DNA from: Limnanthes douglasii subsp. nivea | Taxonomy: Eukaryota > Streptophyta > Magnoliopsida > Brassicales > Limnanthaceae | Direction of reading: 5' to 3' | Length of the DNA stretch: 64,000 nt | Assembly (NCBI GenBank): GCA_036936605.1 | Contig: JAUPFV010000002.1 | Span: 161,874,813 to 161,938,812 of the forward strand | Shown: positions 11,849 through 23,365 of the stretch, in pieces | Layout of the letters: each line of letters opens with the position of its first letter | Numbering within the stretch: position 1 is the first letter of the stretch | Program-made: the position numbers and the translations under genes | The notes under the pieces: model-generated | What the model was told of the DNA's origin: nothing | Databases searched by the model: none | The model's input: the letters and a program-made list of their open reading frames with translations, nothing else

Positions 11849-12336
11849 TCTACATGTCTCCGGCCATGGCTGTGACCATGAGATGACCCTTTTCCTAGAT
11901 GCCTTTTCAATCTTCCATGCATGTCTCTCTTTCTTGAATACTTTTTGACCAACTTGTGCTTCTTTTTAGAACGGCCTTCATCGCTGCTGGATGACAGGGA
12001 TTCCTCAACTCTGTTTTCGTTCGAGGAGCTACTAGAAGATTCTGAATCTGAATCCGAGCTCTTTACCGGTTTAGAACGGTGAGACTTCTTTGAGCTAGCA
12101 TGAGTCTTTTTAGTACTTACATGGGTCTTTGCTGATGGGTCATGCTCCCTTGGATTTTCACTGTGGTGAACGGCTGACACTTTTGATTTTTCTCTTAAGC
12201 CCATCTCCACCCTTTTAGCAGCCCTCAAGGCTTCTATCTCAGCTTTCAATCTATCTCGCTCTTCAATCGTGTATTCATCATTTACTCCCACCACTTCTAC
12301 CAAAGTTGGTGGTACTTCCTGCTCGTCCGGATTCAT
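11849..12336 (-). pseudogene. Element A gag N-terminal fragment (duplicate)
   Basis: Duplicate of 3472-3959: A gag from the ATG at 12336 (MNPDEQEVPPTLVEV) to the junction, including the coiled-coil-like helix and serine-rich and basic tracts. At the junction the frame runs on through antisense C sequence to a stop at 11560. A 273-codon chimeric reading frame has been created there if the upstream non-ATG start is counted. No evidence supports expression. Confidence 0.88.
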
Positions 12337-12408
12337 CCAGACTGGCTTTTCTTCATGGTTTCGAATGCTAAATTCAGGCACCTTCTCCTCCCACTGTGGT
12401 CGCCAATT

Positions 12409-12783
12409 TGGTGTGGATTATTTTTTACTGAGGGTAATTTTATCACGTATTTTATGAGATTTCAAAGGTCTTTAATGTTTGGATATTTTGTAGTGAGAGA
12501 TTTGAGCTGCTTGGTTGTATTAAATGTTCATTACCCTCATTAATGAAAGTGGTTGAGTATTTATACCCTTAATTATGGGCCACATGGGATTTCGGGTCAA
12601 GCTTATGAAACAGGTCGAGTTCAAAAACCCATTAGTTTATTAAGCAGATTAGCAATTAGCTTAGTCAAAATGTGATTAGCTTTTAATACTTTTGTCCAGT
12701 TGGGATGGTTTAGTGGATGGCTTTTGTCTGAATTTCCCCTTTCTGGTTTCTACAGTGAGTGGTGAAAATATCCGGACTCATCA
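12409..12783 (-). repeat. Element A LTR (duplicate)
   Basis: 375 bp duplicate of 4032-4406 with the same TG...CA ends on the minus strand and the same flanks (primer-binding site on the left, GGACA and E pol on the right). Confidence 0.93.
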
Positions 12784-15701
12784 GGACACATAAGGGAGTT
12801 ACAATACCCTTTGTGGACGCCAAATTTGGCAGTGGTAAAAAAGAATAATGGGAAATGGAGAATGTGTGTGGATTTTACAGATTTGAATCAAGCTTGTCCC
12901 AAAGATCCATATCCTTATCCTCGAATAGATCAGCTGATTGATTCTACTTGAGGCAATAAAATTTTAACTTTCATAGATGCTTTTGCAGGATACAATCAAA
13001 TTCAAATAGATCCAAAAGATCAAGAATGCACAACTTTCATAACTTATATGGGCTTGTATTGTTATACGCCTTTTGGATTGAAAACTGTTGGAGCCACTTA
13101 TCAGAGGTTGATGAATAAATCTTTTGCTACTCAGATCAGAAGGAATATGGAGGTATATATAGACGATATGGTGGTAAAGAGTTCAAATGATGAATGTATC
13201 TTGATGATTTAGAGGAAGCTTTTTTGAATTTAAGGGCAATCAGATTAAAGTTAAATCCTGAAAAATGTACCTTCAGAGTTTGGTCAGAGAAGTTTTTGGT
13301 TTTTTCATTAGTGAAAAAGGAATAGAAGCTGGCCCAGAACATTTTAAAGCTTTGATAACAATGAATTCACCTCGGTCTATCAAAAAATTGCAAATTTTGA
13401 CAAAAAGGTTAGCAACACTTAATCGATTTATTTCTAGGTTTTCTGACAAATGCTTTCCTTTCTTTCAAGTTTTACGAGGACCAAGCAAGTTTAAATGAAC
13501 ATCGGAATGTAATTTTTTTTGTCAAAGCATAAATTTTTATTATCATCACCAGAAATTTTGTCAAAGCCTCAAAATGGGAAGAAGCTCTTTTTGTACATTG
13601 CAGTATCGGATTTTACACTAAGCACATTGTTAATTAGTGAAGATTCAGGAGTTCCGAAGCCGGTGTACTACATTAATAAAAGTTTAATGGCAACAGAAAA
13701 GAGATATTTGAAATTAAAAAAATTGGCATTAGCACTGATGATTGGTGCGAGGAGGATGCGTCCATATTTTCAAGCTCATACTATTGAAGTCCGAACTTCA
13801 TTCCATTTGAAAAATGTTTTACAATGGCTTGATATTTCAGGGAGAATGACCAAGTAGCCAGTGGAGTTGGGGGACTATGACATTTTGTTTACACCTTGAA
13901 CAGCAATAAAGGCGCAAACATTGGCAGATTTGTTTTGTTGAATTATATTCAAGCTGAACAGTTGTGGAAGAAAGTAAAGAAGATGTACCAGTAAATTCGA
14001 GGTGGGTTGTTCGAATAGATGGAGAATCTAGTGTTTTAGGGTGCAGTGTTGGGGTTCAGTTAATAGCTCCAACTGGAGAAACGATTATTCAATCTATTAA
14101 ATTTGGTTTCCATGCTTTGAACAATTAAGCTGAATACGAAGAAGCTTTGGCAGGTTTAAGATTGGCAAAAATTTGTGGAGAAACTTCAGTACGCTTAGAA
14201 ACGAATTCTCAGTTGTTAGCAAATCAGGTATTTGGATTTTCCGAAGCAAGAAATGATCGTTTGATTTTATATCTTCGGGAACTTCAGAATTTAATATCTA
14301 TTTGGCAATATTGTTGTGGAATATATTGGTGGAGGGAGTAACATGGTGGATGATTATTTAGCAAATATCGCTTACAAGGAAGAATATCCTTGGATTTTGT
14401 TACAAGAAAATCCTTCAATTGTTACTGAATCTAATCAGTGTGAATGCATAGACGAATTCTTTGTTACAGATGAAATAATCTGAGGCGATTGGCGAGCAGA
14501 TATTCTTAGTTTTTTTACTCAAGGAACATTACCAGATGATTCGAGGTTGGCCAAAAAATTGAGAGGTAAAGCCTTCAGATATATAGTGTTAGATGGAATA
14601 TTGTATAAAAGGCATTGAGCAGGGCATTATTACGATGTTTAGGCAAGCAAGAATCACAATAGGTGTTATCATAATTGCATGATGGTGAAGAGTCAACTCA
14701 TTACGGGTTTAAAGCTCTATCATGACGAGTTTTACTTACAGGGTTCTATTGGCCTACAATTATGAATGATACTAAAAATTTAGTTCGAAGTTGTGATACT
14801 TGTTAGAGATTTACTAATGTTATTCACAGACCAGCTTATGTTTATAACCGAGGCGGTACCATTTGATAGATGGAGGATTGATCTGGTGGGTCCTTTGTTG
14901 GTGGCTTCTGGATGAATACAGATGATAATCTTAGCGGTGGATTATTTACAAAATGGGCCGAGGCAGAACCGATATCAGGGACAAAGGCAAATGATGTAAT
15001 TAAGTTTATTGTGAACAGAATTTGTTGTCGTTTTGGAGTTCCTCGGAGGATTACAACAGATAATGGCCCTCACTTTAATAACAAAGAGATGGCTTCAATT
15101 TGCACGTCGAAAGGAATTCAGAAATGCTTTTCGACGCCTTATCATCCTCAAGCTAATGGACAAGTGAAGATAACAAACAGAACAATTTTAAATGGCTTGA
15201 AGAAGAATTTGACGGGGACAGCAGGAAAATGGCCAAACTATTTGCAAGACGTGCTTTGGGCTTATCGGATAACTCATAGAGAGGCTACAAAAGAGACTCC
15301 TTTTGTGCTGGCATATGGAATGGATGCGGTCAACCCCATAGAATCTACGATGTCATCTTTTAGGATAAATCAGTATTCTGAAAGATCCAATAATCAAGTT
15401 AGAAGGGAAAATTTAGATTTGACTGAGGATAAAAGAGTTCGAGCTCATTTGAATGAAATTCACTATCGAACTCTTATGAGAAATAGATATTATTTGAAGG
15501 TGAAGAGAAGAGAATTTAAAGAAGGTGATAAGGTGTTGAGAAAATTATTCATGCACACAAAGGAGAAAAGCCTTGGAAAATGGCTTCAAACTGGGAAGGG
15601 CCCTATATGGTTGTTGAAAGGATAAAGCCATGGTCTTATGATTTCGAAGGGAGGATGCTTCAACATCCATGGAATATATAACACTTGAAGCTTTATTGGG
15701 A
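12784..15701 (+). pseudogene. Element E pol remnant, copy 2 (RT-RNase H-integrase)
   Basis: Duplicate of the E pol remnant at 4412-7324, with the same order: RT with YIDDMVVKS, connection, RNase H (13519-13857), integrase. Here the integrase core is open over 14912-15625, reading FTKWAEAEPISGTKANDVIK, then CRFGVPRRITTDNGPHFNN, then HPQANGQVKITNRT. That shows the second Asp and the Glu of the D,D-35-E triad in frame; the first lies just upstream of the ORF and is degraded. The single-base loss seen in copy 1 is absent, so copy 2 preserves the older state there. Other stops (for example TGA near 12950) are shared. Confidence 0.92.
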
Positions 15702-16257
15702 AAATATTTGTCTTTGTATTTTGGAATTTTCACTTTCGAGTGGCGCACTCTTTCCTATCATGTTGGCCCAAGAAGGTTTTAATGAGGCGTTGTGTACATA
15801 TTCAATATTATCAATAAAATTCGTCTTTGGCCAATGGTTGTTTATAAATGTTTGATTAAATCTATCTTAACAACTTATCAAAAGCTGATCATCTTTGAGG
15901 TTGGTTAAGAGTAGAATGTTCTGAAGTGTTTATAACATTTTTCGAAGAAACAACCATGTTTAATAAACACATTACAGTTTTTGTGAAGTGCAACGCTTAA
16001 TAATGCACTAAATTTTTGTGAAGTGCAACGCTTAATAATGTATTGAATTTTTTCGAAGTGCAAACATGTTCATCAACTTTATTAAGGTATTTGAGGTGGT
16101 AAGTTTACAGTTTATAATTATATGTTGAAAGTTCAAAGTACTTATCATATTTATTTTAAAATTTTAGCATCTAATAATATATGAAAAGAATAAAAATAAC
16201 AATTAAGGAAACCATTTGCCAATTAGATTAATTCTTTGAAGTACAAAAAGCAAATTT
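15702..16257 (+). other. Element E non-coding region between pol and aORF, copy 2
   Basis: Duplicate of 7325-7878: the ggttttaatgaggcg block near 15775, aataaaattcg near 15812 and the 35 bp direct repeats at about 15978-16069. No credible coding sequence. Confidence 0.7.
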
Positions 16258-17197
16258 CTAATCTGAAAAAGACAAAAAGAAGTTAGTAATAATGTTATTC
16301 AGACGACTCATCCTCCTCAGATGATTCTTCCTTTGAAGATGATGAGTCGGGGATAGGATCGAAATCTTCACTTGGATGATTTTCAATGGGAATGTCGTTC
16401 CAAAAACTTGTGAGGTTAATCTTCGGATACGTAGCATGAAGTTCTCGAAGAAGGGTGATGGTTGTTTCTTCTTTTCCATTGTTAATAGCAACCAACATGT
16501 CTTTTGAAAGTTCTGCTTTGGCAACAACAACAGCAGCAGCTTTTTCCTCCTCGAAATATTTTTCGATTTAGTTATCTCATCGGTCAACTCTTTATTTTTT
16601 ACCTCGCAAAGGGTAAGAGAGTTTTGGAGACCTTTGTATTTGGATATTTCACCAGCCAGTTCATTAGTATGATCAGTTTTGAGCTTATTCGTATCCTTTT
16701 CATGAGAAGTCTTCGGTGCTTCTTTGTCAACAATATGTGTTGGTCGCAGATGATTTTTCATGAAGAGAGCGCCTTAAATAAGCTGAGATCTTGCTAATTC
16801 ATACATATGAAATTGTTCGACCACTTTGCTTTGAAAATCTTCTCTTAATTTTTCTCATCTTCAGCAAGACCTTTGTAGCGGGCCATGTCTTTGGCCAATT
16901 ATTTCAAATGGTTTTGAGAATCTTTGACTTGGGAAGCAAGTGTTTTTGCTGCAGCATCGAGATTGGTAAATGGTTGAAGTGCAGCAGTGATCACAGGATT
17001 TGCAAGAGGAGGAGGAATTTATGTTGAAATAGGACAAGGAATCAAATCTAAAGTTGTGGTTGGTGCAGAGGGACAAATAATTTCTGGAGACGCTTCGACA
17101 GACGTTGGTCTCCCAAAATTAATCATATGATTTTGAATGTCTTGGAAAACAGGATCGTCTTCTCCAACAAGCTCTTGTGTATTGTTAAAATTGATGA
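16258..17197 (-). pseudogene. Element E antisense ORF, C-terminal part, copy 2
   Basis: Duplicate of 7879-8818. The reading frames 16258-16761 and 16295-16498 repeat the coiled-coil-like region and the acidic serine tail. It stops at the GATGA target site (17193-17197) where element C begins. The continuation of the same antisense gene is at 27734-29804. Confidence 0.8.
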
Positions 17198-17663
17198 TGA
17201 TGAGTCCGAATTCAGCATGCTCCCCGGACAGGGACAGATCAGTCCAAAGCCTCCGGATCGGACGGATCGGACAGATCACATGGACCGGACAGATCACTTC
17301 GAACACTATGACCATAGGACTGTTCGAACTATGACAAAAGTACTAAAAAACCTAAACACATCCTGACTAAGCTACTTGTAAGCTACTTGCTCTCCTGCTT
17401 AGAGCTCATGGGTCTTTGAACATGACCCGGGTCCTTTAAACATGACCCGAAAGCCCATAAGGGCCCAAACATCACACTATAAATACCCAACCACCTGCAT
17501 TAACTATGGGTAATGAAAATTAATTGCTACCAAGCTGCTTAATTATCTCTCTACTCTCTAATCACTTAAAACCCCCACACACCACCACTTAAACACTCAC
17601 ATACCACCATAGAACACCAACTGAAATTACCAGCCTACCCTCAGGCGATTATTATCCACACCA
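17198..17663 (+). repeat. Element C 5' LTR
   Basis: 466 bp, TGATGAGTCCG to CACACCA. The U3 part contains clustered GATCGGAC/GGACAGATC repeats (about 17225-17297). A TATA-like box TATAAATA lies at 17478-17485, and a CT-rich leader follows. It pairs with 27264-27728. Confidence 0.95.
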
Positions 17664-17666
17664 AAT

Positions 17667-17684
17667 TGGCGACCACAGTGGGAG
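17667..17684 (+). other. Element C primer-binding site
   Basis: TGGCGACCACAGTGGGAG three bases after the 5' LTR. It is identical to that of element A and starts with the TGG expected opposite a tRNA CCA end. A tRNA-Arg primer is plausible for this lineage but unverified. Confidence 0.75.
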
Positions 17685-17736
17685 GAGAAAGGTGACTGAA
17701 TCAAGCATTCAAAACCTGCCAAGAAACTCTGTCTGT

Positions 17737-20076
17737 ATGAATCCGTACAATCCAGAGCTTCCACCGGCTTTGCTCGAAGTGGTGGAAGAGAACGATGAAT
17801 ACACTGTCGAAGAGCGTGATAGGCTAAAGTGTGAAATAGAAGCTCTGAGGGCTGAGAAGGCCAAGATGGGCGTGAAAGAAAAATCCAAAGCATCGGTTGC
17901 TCATCACACCGATAACCCCAGAGAGCATGAGTCTTCGAAGACTCATGTGAGCACAAAAAAGACTCATGCCAGTTCTAAAAAGTCTCACCGGTCCAAGCCT
18001 GTGGAGAGTTCTGACTCGAGCTCAGAATCTTCAGATAGCTCTTCGGACAACGAGGGAAATGAAAAATCCTTGTCCTCTAGCAGCGATGAGGGTCGAACGA
18101 GGAAAAAGCAAAAGCAGGTTAAGAAATATTCAAGAAAAAGAGACAGACATGGAAGAATGAAAAGGCATATTGGCAAGGGATCATCTCATAACTAGAGGCA
18201 TGTGGACAAGATGATGATGGATCCCTTTGCTTTCCACGATGAACCAGATATCTTTGCAACTCCCAATGAGGATAATGTGTTCAGTCGTGGAAGGAATTGG
18301 AGGCAGTCTCCACTGTCTTCTAAAATTCTGTCGGCAAACCTCCCCAAGAGGTTTGACAGCACTAAAATAGAGAAGTACGATGGCAGTACTGATCCGGACA
18401 ACCATCTGGAGCAATTCAAGAACTTTATGATGAACTTTGATGATGATGATAAACTACTTTGTAGGGAATTCTCCTAATCATTCACGGGGAGTGCTCTGAA
18501 ATGGTACAACAGCCTGCCTCATGGTTGTATTAAAGATTTCGATACGTTTTGGGTGGCCTTTCGAAGGCAGTTCGTATGGAGTAAAGAGTTGAAGGGCAAT
18601 AGAGACACAATAATCCATTGTGCCCAGGAGCCAAATGAGTCCTTGAAAGAATACATAAGCCGTTTTGTGAACACAAAGAATGGGTTGGTTGATTGCTTCG
18701 AACAGGTAGCAATAGCATCCCTGAGACAGGGTTTGAACCCAGGCAATCTAGCTGATTCGGTGACCAGAAAGAAGGCTATGACATGGGGAGGGTTGCTGAA
18801 TCAGGTTGGCAAACAAATAAACGTCGATGAAACAAAGAAAACTAGGGTGCACAAGCAGGTGAGATCTACCCTAGTGGCACCAACTCCAAATCAGAATTAG
18901 TCCGGGAACAAAGCAAGAGAGACCGGACATGGGCATGGTAGGGCAAAAGCTCAGTCTCAACCAGCAGCTCCTGCTCAAAGTCAGCAATCCAGAAACAAGA
19001 GAGGGTCATGCGTCCAACCGGAGTGGTTCGCAGAGCTCAAAGAAACTGTGGCCACCATTTTCGATAAAACAAAAGATGAGGTGCATTATCGGAGACCGGC
19101 AACGCTGCAGTCTCCCAGAGAGCATCGTAACAAGTCTTTTTGCCAATATCACAATGATATTGGCCATACCACTGATGACTGCATAGCATTGAAACAAGAG
19201 GTTCAAAATTTGATTGAGAGGGGAAAGTTGGGAGCATACGTTAAAAGAAGGGGAGGCAACAGGCCAGACAACACTCACCGGGTTGGTCCAAGTAATGCTG
19301 CTCCGGAGGGGGCCATGGTTATAGTTGAAACGTTTGACGTGGAATCTGAATACTTGGATCCTGATCCAACTCGAAATAGAGTGGGTGCTATAGAGGAATG
19401 TTCTAGGTCAGTCTCCGGGCTCATTAAGTTTTTCGAGTCGCTTACAATTTTTGGAGGGGACACTATGACAGCTCATACTGCTTCTTCGAGGAAGAGGCAT
19501 GTTCATACTCTGGCCTCCCAGCTAGAAGGAGGCATGACATCTTATCAGTCACCAAACTCATTTCCCTTCATTGTGTTTGATGAGGATGATTTAAGAAACA
19601 TTGCTGGCCCTCATGAGGATGCTGTTGTCATAGGAGCATCTATAGGGGGCAATGAAATAAGACGAATCCTGGTGGATACTGGAAGCTCATCCAATATCAT
19701 TTTCCTAACCACTTACAAGAAAATGAAAAATCCAGCCGTAATTCAGAATTCGAATAGGTCAATCGTGGGCTTCACAGGCAGCTCAGCAGATGTGATCGGA
19801 GAGTTTGAAGAAGAGGTGTTATTGGGCAAGGGCCCTTTCAAGAAAATGGTCAGAATACTCTTTATTGTGGTGGATTGTCCCACTTGCTATAATGTTATTC
19901 TAGGGAGGTCTTGGCTCTCTAGGATGCATGCAGTGGCTTTAACAGTCCACCAGTGCTTGAAGTATGCTGTTTAGGGACAGGTTGGAGTCATCCGGAGCAG
20001 CCAAAAGATTGCAAGAGAATGCTATGCTACTGCCCTGGCTCCTCGAACGATGGGGGCAGTCCGTATTAATGAACAA
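17737..20076 (+). pseudogene. Element C gag-protease
   Basis: Start chosen at ATG 17737 (MNPYNPELPPALLEVV), homologous to the D and B starts. A continuous frame runs from here through pol, interrupted only by nonsense codons: TAG 18193, TAA 18475, TAG 18898, TAG 19972 and the conserved TAG 20077. Domains in order: charged N-terminal helix, acidic serine tract and basic segment, gag core near 18280-18760, CX2HX4HX4C knuckle near 19140-19180, protease motif ILVDTGSSSNIIF near 19670-19710. The TAA at 18475 and TAG at 18898 are absent from copy 1, so they arose after the duplication. Gag would form particles; the protease would mature the polyprotein. Confidence 0.93.
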
Positions 20077-20079
20077 TAG
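20077..20079 (+). promoter_or_regulatory. Conserved in-frame UAG at the protease/pol boundary of C
   Basis: The sequence gaacaa-TAG-cagtttgag lies in the frame that joins gag-pro to pol. The same in-frame TAG followed by CAR-TT occurs at 1593-1591 (A), 41583 (B), 11698 (C copy 1) and 56167 (D). The context resembles the CAR-YYA type of leaky stop, except for the final base. It may be a readthrough signal; a shared master-copy mutation or an intron over this region are alternatives. Confidence 0.55.
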
Positions 20080-23000
20080 CAGTTTGAGGGCCTTTCTGGG
20101 GGTGAGGGTGAAATTGATGACCCCAGAGAGACCCCTGGAGTATTGATACCGATCGAAGAGGTTGAAACACACTTTTTGGAAGATGGTAAAAGTGTTAAGA
20201 TAGGGTCCAAGATGCCACCAACGTTGAAAAAGGAAATGTTGAAGTTTTTGAAAGACCATCAGCACGTTTTTGCTTGGTGCAATGCTGATGTAACTGGGGT
20301 TCCATCAGAAGTGATATCATACCACTTATCCATCCGGAGAGATGTAGCTCCAGTAGTTCAGAAAAGAAGAGCTTTTTCCAAAGAAAAAGCTGATGTCATT
20401 GTGCAAGAGGTTGACAGACTCACAAAGATGGGGCATATCAAGGAATCTCAATACCCTTTGTGGACTGCTAATCCTGTTTTGGTAAAAAAGAAGAATGGCA
20501 AGTGGCGCATGTGCATTGACTTCACAGACCTCAATAGAGCTTGCCCAAAAGATTTGTATCCGGTCCTCCGGATAGATCAGTTAGTAGACTCTACCTCTGG
20601 GAACAAGCTGCTTTCCTTCATGGATGCCTTCTCCGGGTACAATCAGATTCAGGTGGATCCGAAGGATCAAGAGCATACCACGTTTGTCACTGACAGGGGT
20701 CTACATTGCTATAAGGTGATGCCATTTGGTTTGAAAAATGCTGGGGCTACTTATCAGAGGTTAGTCAACAAGGCATTTGCTGATCAAATTGGAAGAAATA
20801 TGGAAGTATACATTGACGATATGATGGTGAAAAGTGTAGATGAGCAGTTGCACTTGTCTGATCTCCAAGAAACTTTTGCCAACTTGGTAAAAGTGAATTT
20901 GAAATTAAACCCTGAAAAGTGTGTGTTCGGATTGCAGTCCGGGAAGTTTCTAGGGTATATCATAAGTGAACATGGAATACAGCCCGATCCGGACCAGCTC
21001 AATACTCTATTCCAAATGGAGCCTCCTCGAAACATTAAAGAAGTACAGCGATTAACGGGGAGGTTAGCTGCCTTAAACAGATTTATCTCGAGGTCTTCGG
21101 ACAGGTGTGCTCCTTTCTTTCAAACTTTGAAGGGTGCAAAGAGGTTCGAGTGGACCCCACAGTGTGATGAGGCTTTCAATGAAATCAAGAAACACATGTC
21201 CTCCCCTAAAATTTTGTTCAAAATAGTTGATAGGGAGACTCTCTTCGTATATTTGGCAGTTTCAAGTTGTGCCATCAGTGCTGTGCTGGTAAGAGAGGTC
21301 GATAGACATCCCCACCCAGTGTACTATATTAATAAAAGCTTGATAGATGCTGAGAGGCGTTACTTGAAACTTGAAAAATTGGCGTTAGCCCTGGTGATAG
21401 CTGCAAGGAAGATGAGGCTTTATTTCCAGGCTCATCCTATCATCGTCCGGACCTCTTTTCCCTTAAAAAATGTCCTTCAAAAAGAAGACATTTCGAGCAG
21501 AATGACCAAGTGGTCAGTAGAGTTGGGGGACTTCGACATAGACTTTGCTCCCCGGACAGCAGTAAAAGCCCAAGCTGTGGCTGATTTTCTGGTTGAATTC
21601 GACTCCGATAGGGATTCAGAGCAAGCTACTGATATAAAAGATAAGAAAATGTGGATCGTCCGAACAGACGGTGGATCTAGCACTATGGCATGTGGTGCAG
21701 GAATATGTTTAACTTCCCCATATGGAGACAATATGTACCAGGCTATTTGTTTTGCTTTCAGGGCATCTAATAACGAGTCCGAATATGAAGCAGTTATAGC
21801 TGGGTTAAAGTTAGCCTACATTTGTGGGGCTAAGAGGGTCAAGCTGCTAAGTGACTCCCAATTGCTTATCCACCATGCCTTAGGCCAATCTGAGGCTAGA
21901 AAGGAGCAGCTTGTGAAGTATTTACTCCTCCTCAAAAATGAAGCACTAAAATTTAAAGCTGTTGTCTGTGAGCATATTCCCCGGGCAGAAAATGAGCTAG
22001 CAGACTCATTGGAAACCATAGCATATACGGAGTCATACCCATGGATCCATGTGCTTGAAAGCCCTTCTATTCAACTTAGTAAGGGTGAAGAAGAGGAAAT
22101 TTTTGAAATACAAGTGAAACACCCTCAAGACTGGAGGTTTCCTCTCTTGCAATATCTCTCCGATGGTGTTGTGCCTCCAGATAAGTCACTAACCAAAACA
22201 TTGAAACACAAGGCTCGTGGTTTCATCATATTGAGAGAAGTGTTGTACAAAAAATCCTACAGTAAACCTCTCCTGCGTTGTTTGGGGGATGAAGAGTCAC
22301 AAGTGGTCCTCTCTGAATTACATGATGGTGAGGGATCAGCCCATTGTGGATTTAGAGCTTTAACGAGAAGAGTGTTACTCTCCGGATACTATTGGCCATC
22401 AATCATGAAAGATGCTAAGGAATTGGTGAGAAGGTGTGATCCATGCCAGAGGTACAGCAATGAAATTCATGTACCAGCCATTCCTCTAGAGTCCATTTCT
22501 AAGCCCGAACCCTTTGCTCGATGGGGATTGGACTTAGTAGGGCCTCTCCCTGTGGCGTCCGGAGGGTGCAAAACTATAATTGTGGCATAGACTACTTCTC
22601 GAAGTGGATAGAAGCAGCCCCCTGGCAGGTACAACGTCAAAAGCTGTCATAAAATTCATTATATCCAACATATGTTGCAGATTTGGTGTCCCACAGAAAA
22701 TAACAACAGACAACGGGCCACAGTTCGACAATAGAGAAATGGAGAGCTTCTGTGCCTCAAGGGTTATACAGCATTGTTTTTCTTCACCTTTCCACCCACA
22801 AGCAAATGGGCAGGTTGAAGTGGCTAATAGAACTATACTGTCCGGATTAAAGAAAAATTTGGAAGGGGCTGCTGGGAAGTGGCCTAGTTATTTACAAGAG
22901 GTCTTGTGGGCCTACCGGACAACACCTGGGTCTACAACACAAGAATCACCCTTCGCCTTGGTCTATGGGATGGATGCAGTAGCCCCCATAGAGAAGACCC

Positions 23001-23365
23001 TCCCTTCCTTTCGTGTTCACAACTTCTCCGAACATGCTAATGAGATGGCAATCAGAAGTCAGCTTGATTTGATAGAAGAAAGACGGGTTAAAGCTCACCT
23101 TAGAGTTGCGCACTATCAGGGCTTAATGGAGAGCAGGTTTGCTTCTAAAGTTAAGAGAAGAGATTTCCAACCTGGGGACAAAGTATTAAGGAAGGTCTTC
23201 TTACACACTAAAGAAAAACTCTTCGGAAAGTTGGCCCCAACTTGGGAGGGTCCGTATATCGTTGTTGAAAGAATTAAGCCTGGGACTTATTGGTTGGAAG
23301 ACAAAGATGGCAGAGTTCTAACTCATCCTTGGAATATTGAGCATCTCCGGATGTACTTGGAATAG
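20080..23365 (+). pseudogene. Element C pol (RT-RNase H-integrase), one frameshift
   Basis: The best preserved pol in the window. 20143-22590 is open for 815 codons: KKKNGKWRMCIDFTDLNRA, the RT active site YIDDMMVKS near 20810, connection RLTGRLAALNRF, RNase H, a second RNase H-like domain beginning IVRTDGGSSTMACGAG (Asp near 21665) with NNESEYEAVIAGLKLA, then the integrase zinc finger (ELHDGEGSAHCG ... CDPCQRYS). At about 22580-22586 one base is missing relative to D (gtggcatagac against gttgcaatcgat). The integrase core therefore continues in another frame at 22580-23365, with ITTDNGPQFDN and HPQANGQVEVANRT, and ends WNIEHLRMYLE. The extra RNase H copy is typical of Tat-lineage elements. 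Confidence 0.94.

Larger units (their letters stand above)
11849..20227. repeat. Tandem segmental duplication, copy 2 (about 8.38 kb)
   Basis: Second copy of the 3472-11848 block. The novel junction is at 11848/11849, where C pol sequence (ccaccaacgttga) passes directly into A gag sequence (tctacatgtctccgg). Comparison with the two parent sites, 3470 (cgatctac) and 20226 (ttgaaaaag), shows a 2 bp shared GA at the join. Beyond 20227 the C element continues normally to its 3' LTR. The copies differ by scattered substitutions and small indels (4 substitutions in the 466 bp LTR by eye) and by private stop codons. Confidence 0.95.
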
